A DNA stretch of 8,689 nt from Methylocapsa sp. (GTDB taxonomy: Bacteria > Pseudomonadota > Alphaproteobacteria > Rhizobiales > Beijerinckiaceae). The first letter of the stretch is position 1, and every line of letters begins with the position of its first letter. The position numbers and the translations under genes were made by a program. Below the pieces are notes generated by a model that saw nothing but the letters and a program-made list of their open reading frames with translations, was not told the origin of the DNA and ran no database searches. Shown piece after piece: positions 5,537 to 8,689 of the stretch. The DNA is taken from NCBI GenBank assembly GCA_017353815.1, contig JAFMSB010000047.1, forward strand, positions 1 to 8,689. Reading direction: 5' to 3'.

Positions 5537-7213
5537 ATGTTGAAAGGCTTTAAGGAGCGTTCAAAGGTTGTCCTGCGGCTGCAGCGGATTCTGACGGTTT
5601 TTGCGCGTCACGGCTTCTACGGCATCGTCAAGCGGCTCACCTTGCACGGCCAGCTCGCTCCTCTTGACCGGCTCCGCTATGCCCGCCTTCATCAAGAAGA
5701 AGATAAGCACACGGCCGAGCGGCTGCGTCAGGCTTTTGAGGAGCTTGGGCCTTCCTTCATTGAGTTTGGCCAGCTCCTGAGCACGCGGCATGATCTCATT
5801 CCCGATGCCTTTGCGCGCGAGCTGAGCCGGCTCTTCTGGCACACGAGACCGGTCCCCTGGGAAGATATCAAGCAGTCGCTGCCCGATTACTATACGGCTC
5901 GCGACTCGCCCGTAAAGACGATTGATCCCGAGCCGCTTGCTTCCGCAAGCATCGCCCAGATTCACAAGGCGGTCCTCAAATCGGGCCACAAGGTGGTTAT
6001 CAAGGTCCAGCGGCAAGGGATCAAGGACGTCATTGCCTCGGACGTCGTCGTTTTGCGCATGCTTGCGTCGATGATGGAAAAATACTTGCCGGAAAGCCGC
6101 TCCTTTAACCCCCGGCAAATGGTGGAAGAGTTTGCCACTGCCATCGACCAGGAACTCGATTTCGTGCTCGAAGCGACCAATATGGCGCGCTTTACGCAAA
6201 ATTTTGCCGACGATCCTTATATCTTTGCGCCAAAGACCTGGTGGGATCTCACCCATCCCCACATTTTGGTTATGGACTATGTCGATGGCATCCCTTTGGA
6301 CGATATTGACCGCTTGATCGAAGCCAGCGTCGACCGTAAGGCCACCGCTGAGCGCCTGTTAAATGCATTCTTGCGGCAAATCTTCGAATTCGGCTTTTAC
6401 CAGGCCGATCCTCATCCAGGCAATTTTCTGGTCACGCCCGATAGTCGCATCGCGTTCATCGATTTTGGCCTTGTGGGATATGTCACAGAGGCCGAACGGC
6501 AAGCCTTGGCGGATCTCTTCCAGGCGGCGATTGCCGAGGATATCGAGCGTGTCGCTGCCATTTGGCTGGAGCTCACCCGTGCAGGCCGGGATGTGGACCG
6601 GAGCGCATTTTTGAGAGGCCTGAAGCCGATTTTGCTCAAGCACATCAATCAGCCCCGCGGGCGCATCCAGCTTGGCGAGATGTTTACAGGAATGATGAAC
6701 AATGGCGCGCGGCACGGCCTGAAGCTGCCGAGCGAACTTTTCCTCGTTTTCCGGACTATGGCCGAAATCGAGGGCCTTTTGCGATGGCTTTACATCGATT
6801 TTGACGTCATTGCCCACTGCAAGGCATTTGCCGAGTCGCAAAAATGGGCGGCACTGCAGCCCGCCCGGATCGCCAAGCTTGCGAGCGCCGAGGCGGGCCA
6901 ATGGGCAGGCATTGCCCGCCGCCTCCCGCAGGAAGTCGAAGATCTTATCAAGACGCTGTCTTCGGGCAGGTTCTCGATCGACTTCGGCCACCAGGGGTTC
7001 GATGTGGTGGTCGGAGAATTGCACCGCTCAAGTAACCGCATTGCGGTTGGCCTCGTGATCGCGGCCCTCATCATTGGCGCGAGCTCCATGATGCTTTCGG
7101 AAAAAGGTCCTCTTGTATGGGGAATGACGGCAATCGGCCTTGCGGCCTTTGCGGTCGGCTGCAGCCTCGGGCTTATGCTCATCTGGCTGGTGGTCAAATC
7201 GGGAAAGTATTAG
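5537..7213 (+). CDS. ubiB-like: UbiB/ABC1/AarF-type atypical kinase with a Glu-for-Lys change in the KxGQ motif
   Basis: The 558-aa product is a UbiB/COQ8-family atypical kinase, a group needed for ubiquinone synthesis or lipid homeostasis at the inner membrane. Motifs in order: GPSFIEFGQLLSTRHDLIP (71-89), the Ala-rich nucleotide loop PLASASIAQIHKA (133-145), the ATP-binding Lys156 in HKVVIKVQRQ, ELDFVLEATN (206-215), DPHPGNFLV (291-299) and the metal-binding IDFGLVGY (308-315). Two C-terminal hydrophobic segments at about 503-520 and 526-553 are the usual membrane anchor. The family-defining KxGQ motif reads EFGQ here (Glu76, codon GAG at 5762), whereas I recall E. coli UbiB reading FIKFGQ. 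Other catalytic residues look intact, so the protein is probably folded and nucleotide-binding. It follows the STAS gene by 43 bases with GAAAG as a plausible ribosome binding site. It may be a paralogue rather than the true ubiquinone UbiB, since no ubiE/ubiJ neighbours are present. Confidence 0.92.
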   Translation: MLKGFKERSKVVLRLQRILTVFARHGFYGIVKRLTLHGQLAPLDRLRYARLHQEEDKHTAERLRQAFEELGPSFIEFGQLLSTRHDLIPDAFARELSRLFWHTRPVPWEDIKQSLPDYYTARDSPVKTIDPEPLASASIAQIHKAVLKSGHKVVIKVQRQGIKDVIASDVVVLRMLASMMEKYLPESRSFNPRQMVEEFATAIDQELDFVLEATNMARFTQNFADDPYIFAPKTWWDLTHPHILVMDYVDGIPLDDIDRLIEASVDRKATAERLLNAFLRQIFEFGFYQADPHPGNFLVTPDSRIAFIDFGLVGYVTEAERQALADLFQAAIAEDIERVAAIWLELTRAGRDVDRSAFLRGLKPILLKHINQPRGRIQLGEMFTGMMNNGARHGLKLPSELFLVFRTMAEIEGLLRWLYIDFDVIAHCKAFAESQKWAALQPARIAKLASAEAGQWAGIARRLPQEVEDLIKTLSSGRFSIDFGHQGFDVVVGELHRSSNRIAVGLVIAALIIGASSMMLSEKGPLVWGMTAIGLAAFAVGCSLGLMLIWLVVKSGKY

Positions 7214-7281
7214 CGCGGCAAGCGGGGCTGATGGCACCAAGGCCAAAATGCAACGGGGGTTGCCCAAACGGGAGAAGGAAA

Positions 7282-7725
7282 GTGGAAGTACTAAGCGCCG
7301 GGGCACTCATTTCATTGATCGGGGCTGTTCTTTTGTCGAATTTCACAAGTGCAGCCATGAACGTGGAAAACCGGCAAGCCGCCATAAAGGCAGCAAGCGA
7401 TGCCGCGGAGGATTGGCTGGCCTTGGTCGATAAGGGACAATACGCCGAGGCCTGGGATGCCGCATCTCCGTTGCTGCAGAATGCCGTGCCCGAGGCGCAA
7501 TTTGACAAGATGGTTTCGGCAGCGCGCAGGCCCCTCGGCAAATCGGCATCAAGGGGTCTAAAGTCGGCCCGCTATGCGGCGAGCCTGCCAGGGGCGCCGG
7601 ATGGAGAATACGTCGTCATCCAGTTTGCTGCTTCTTTTGAAAACAAGAAATCCGCAATCGAGACCGTTACGTCGGCGCGCGGCGCGGATGGCAAATGGCG
7701 CGTGTCCGGCTACTATATCAAATAG
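7282..7725 (+). CDS. Secreted DUF4019 family protein
   Basis: The 147-aa product has an N-terminal signal peptide (EVLSAGALISLIGAVLLSNFTSAA, residues 2-25, with probable cleavage just after it) and a mature domain of the DUF4019 type. The recognisable pattern is AAEDWLALVDKGQYAEAWDAASPLLQ, then RRPLGKSASRGLKSARYAASLPGAPDGEYVVIQFAASFENKKSAIETVT, and DGKWRVSGYYI at the end. The role of this family is unknown; it is a small periplasmic or surface protein common in Proteobacteria. I chose GTG 7282 because GGAG (7271-7274) sits seven bases upstream and the signal peptide then begins at residue 1. ATG 7231 would place 17 polar, Cys-containing residues before the signal, and 7117 would overlap ubiB. 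The gene lies 68 bases after the UbiB-like gene on the same strand and is likely in its transcript, with a hairpin after the stop. Confidence 0.85.
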   Translation: MEVLSAGALISLIGAVLLSNFTSAAMNVENRQAAIKAASDAAEDWLALVDKGQYAEAWDAASPLLQNAVPEAQFDKMVSAARRPLGKSASRGLKSARYAASLPGAPDGEYVVIQFAASFENKKSAIETVTSARGADGKWRVSGYYIK

Positions 7726-7727
7726 GT

Positions 7728-7745
7728 GCCGGCCATCCGGCCGGC
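7728..7745. terminator. GC-rich hairpin between convergent genes, possible terminator
   Basis: GCCGGCC (7728-7734), a four-base loop ATCC, and GGCCGGC (7739-7745) form a perfect 7-bp stem three bases after the DUF4019 stop. The L,D-transpeptidase ends on the other strand at 7787. No T-run follows on the plus strand (GATTG). On the minus strand ACCTATTTGAT follows, which is only weakly T-rich. The position fits a bidirectional stop for the two convergent genes, but it is not a textbook intrinsic terminator. Confidence 0.5.
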
Positions 7746-7786
7746 GATTGCTCGAATGCGGCCAATAAGCGGGAACGCCGTTGCGT

Positions 7787-8386
7787 TTACCGCAGCACCA
7801 CGACCTTCGTGCCGATCTTGACCCTGTCATAGAGATCGACGACATCCCGGTTTGTCATCCTTATGCATCCCGACGAGACCGCCGCGCCAATCGTATCCGG
7901 CTGGTTCGAGCCGTGGATGCGGTACTGGCTCGACCCAAGGTATATCGCCCGCGCGCCGAGAGGATTGTCCATGCCGCCCGGCATATGGCGCGGCAGATCG
8001 GGCCTGCGCTTGAGCATCTGGGGCGGCGGGGTCCAGTCCGGCCATTCGCGCTTCCTCGAAACCGTCTTTGTGCCGGACCAGGTAAATCCCTCGCGGCCAA
8101 CGCCTACGCCATATTGAATGGCCTCTCCATTGCCGAGGACGTAATAAAGGCGGCGCTCGCTCGTCGCGATGATGACCGTGCCGCGGCCAAATCCCCGGTG
8201 CCAGGCAACGACCCGGCGCGGGATGGCCTGCATTTGAAACAGGTTGAGAAAGTCGGCGAGCGGGCCGCGGTCGAGCGGCGTAAGGCTCGCGAGGCGGATA
8301 TCGTTTAGCGGATTGGTAAAAGCGGATGCGGGCGCGCAGCTAAGGAGCGCAAGGACCGCGCCCGCGCAAGCAAATATCCGGATCAT
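7787..8386 (-). CDS. Periplasmic L,D-transpeptidase (YkuD/ErfK family)
   Basis: The 199-aa product has a signal peptide (MIRIFACAGAVLALLSCAPASA, residues 1-22, cleavage likely before FTNPL) and a YkuD catalytic domain. The active-site signature is HGSNQPDTIGAAVSSGCIRM, with His158 and the catalytic Cys174 in SSGCIRM. Enzymes of this family form meso-diaminopimelate cross-links in peptidoglycan or attach proteins to it. Upstream, ERRLYYVLGNGEAIQYGVGVGREGFTWSGT and PGGMDNPLGARAIYLG are also typical. The start is ATG 8386, which opens the signal peptide; the frame stays open 39 codons further upstream, but those residues are polar, lie before the signal, and cover a likely promoter. LLSC at 14-17 is a poor lipobox, so a soluble periplasmic form is favoured over a lipoprotein. 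It is convergent with the DUF4019 gene. Confidence 0.94.
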   Translation of the reverse strand: MIRIFACAGAVLALLSCAPASAFTNPLNDIRLASLTPLDRGPLADFLNLFQMQAIPRRVVAWHRGFGRGTVIIATSERRLYYVLGNGEAIQYGVGVGREGFTWSGTKTVSRKREWPDWTPPPQMLKRRPDLPRHMPGGMDNPLGARAIYLGSSQYRIHGSNQPDTIGAAVSSGCIRMTNRDVVDLYDRVKIGTKVVVLR

Positions 8387-8426
8387 TTCTGTCTCTATTT
8401 GTGACGGCCACTGCTGAGCTGAAAGC

Positions 8427-8454
8427 TTTATATTCTTTGAGATATTGCGGGCAA
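8427..8454 (-). promoter_or_regulatory. Candidate sigma70-like promoter of the L,D-transpeptidase gene
   Basis: Read on the minus strand, TTGCCC (8454-8449) is followed after 16 bases by TATAAA (8432-8427), about 40 bases before the ATG at 8386. The -10 is good and the -35 is partial. It is the best match in this gap on this strand, but it has not been tested against the background frequency of such pairs. Confidence 0.35.
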
Positions 8455-8632
8455 AATTGGGCAGAATTCGTTCGCAATTCTCGCAGCACTTTGACGTTCG
8501 CATCCTTATCTTACGGCGTTTGCCCGCCGGATCATTTTCGACGAGCGCTGCTGGTTCTCATGCCGCCAAGGCGGCGCACTGATATGTGCGTTTTCGCACT
8601 GCGCAGAGGAATCACTTAAGTTAACTGTTCAT

Positions 8633-8651
8633 CATTCACGGCGCATTCACG
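8633..8651 (+). repeat. Tandem CATTCACG boxes, probable activator binding site
   Basis: CATTCACG occurs at 8633-8640 and 8644-8651, exactly 11 bases apart, one helical turn. The second copy directly abuts the -35 element at 8652. Direct repeats with a 10-11 base period just upstream of a weak -35 are the usual layout for OmpR/PhoB-type response regulators. The regulator cannot be named from the sequence. Confidence 0.55.
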
Positions 8652-8680
8652 TTGCAGCAATATAAAAGCTCTCATATAAG
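8652..8680 (+). promoter_or_regulatory. Rightward sigma70-like promoter for a gene beyond the window
   Basis: TTGCAG (8652-8657) and TATAAG (8675-8680) are separated by 17 bases, the optimal spacing. Both hexamers match the sigma70 consensus at four positions or more. No coding region follows before the window ends at 8689, so the start of transcription would fall close to the right edge and the gene lies outside. The tandem boxes immediately upstream suggest activated transcription. Confidence 0.55.
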
Positions 8681-8689
8681 CACGTAAGA

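Larger units (their letters stand above)
8387..8689. other. Divergent regulatory region upstream of the L,D-transpeptidase and of a gene beyond the window
   Basis: No gene is supported in these 303 bases. A 72-codon rightward frame at 8401-8619 has no recognisable domain and overlaps the candidate minus-strand promoter. The stretch holds several inverted repeats: AGAATT/AATTCT (8463-8481), GCCGCC-AA-GGCGGC (8562-8575), and CGCAC/GTGCG copies between 8575 and 8599. It ends in a rightward promoter with tandem upstream boxes at 8633-8680. The right end is A/T-rich, as expected for a promoter. Confidence 0.6.

Noticed and set aside
8387..8503. 39-residue N-terminal extension of the L,D-transpeptidase
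   Set aside because: It would place polar, Cys-containing residues before a complete signal peptide and overlaps the likely promoter.
1..8689. CRISPR array, tRNA, rRNA, insertion sequence or phage genes
   Set aside because: I saw no regularly spaced repeats, tRNA-like cloverleaf, rRNA segments, transposase motifs or terminal inverted repeats.

Overview
The window looks like chromosomal DNA of an alphaproteobacterium, most likely of the Hyphomicrobiales. The evidence is the G+C-rich genes, a HisZ-dependent histidine start step, a ParB-type parS palindrome and a DUF4019 lipid-envelope-type small secreted protein. A Beijerinckiaceae-like host is possible, but I cannot prove it from the sequence.

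Layout: (1) 1-155 holds the A+T-richer tail of an unknown coiled-coil gene that enters from the left. (2) 156-666 is a 511-base stretch without a convincing gene, and its main feature is a perfect parS site (core 460-475, full palindrome 455-480). (3) 667-2792 is hisZ-hisG, translationally coupled by an ATGA overlap; together they encode ATP phosphoribosyltransferase, the first enzyme of histidine synthesis. (4) 2834-3358 on the minus strand is an unrecognised membrane-anchored or secreted 174-aa protein, convergent with hisG and divergent from the next block. (5) 3528-7725 is a rightward block: a PAS-PP2C-HATPase partner-switching regulator, a STAS anti-sigma-factor antagonist 10 bases later, a UbiB/ABC1 atypical kinase with two C-terminal membrane helices, and a small secreted DUF4019 protein. 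A hairpin at 7728-7745 closes this block. (6) 7787-8386 on the minus strand is a periplasmic L,D-transpeptidase. (7) 8387-8689 is non-coding and ends in a well-formed rightward sigma70-like promoter, with tandem CATTCACG boxes just upstream of its -35, for a gene beyond the window.

How the parts may work together: the PAS-PP2C-HATPase protein and the STAS protein form a complete serine-phosphorylation switch (kinase module, phosphatase module and phosphorylatable antagonist), but no sigma factor or other output gene is beside them. Two residue changes stand out. The HATPase module has His where the G1-box Asp that contacts adenine is expected. The UbiB-like protein has Glu where the family's KxGQ motif has Lys. 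Both suggest altered nucleotide handling. The direct adjacency of a STAS switch and an atypical UbiB kinase is the most system-like feature of the window, but a functional link is inference only.
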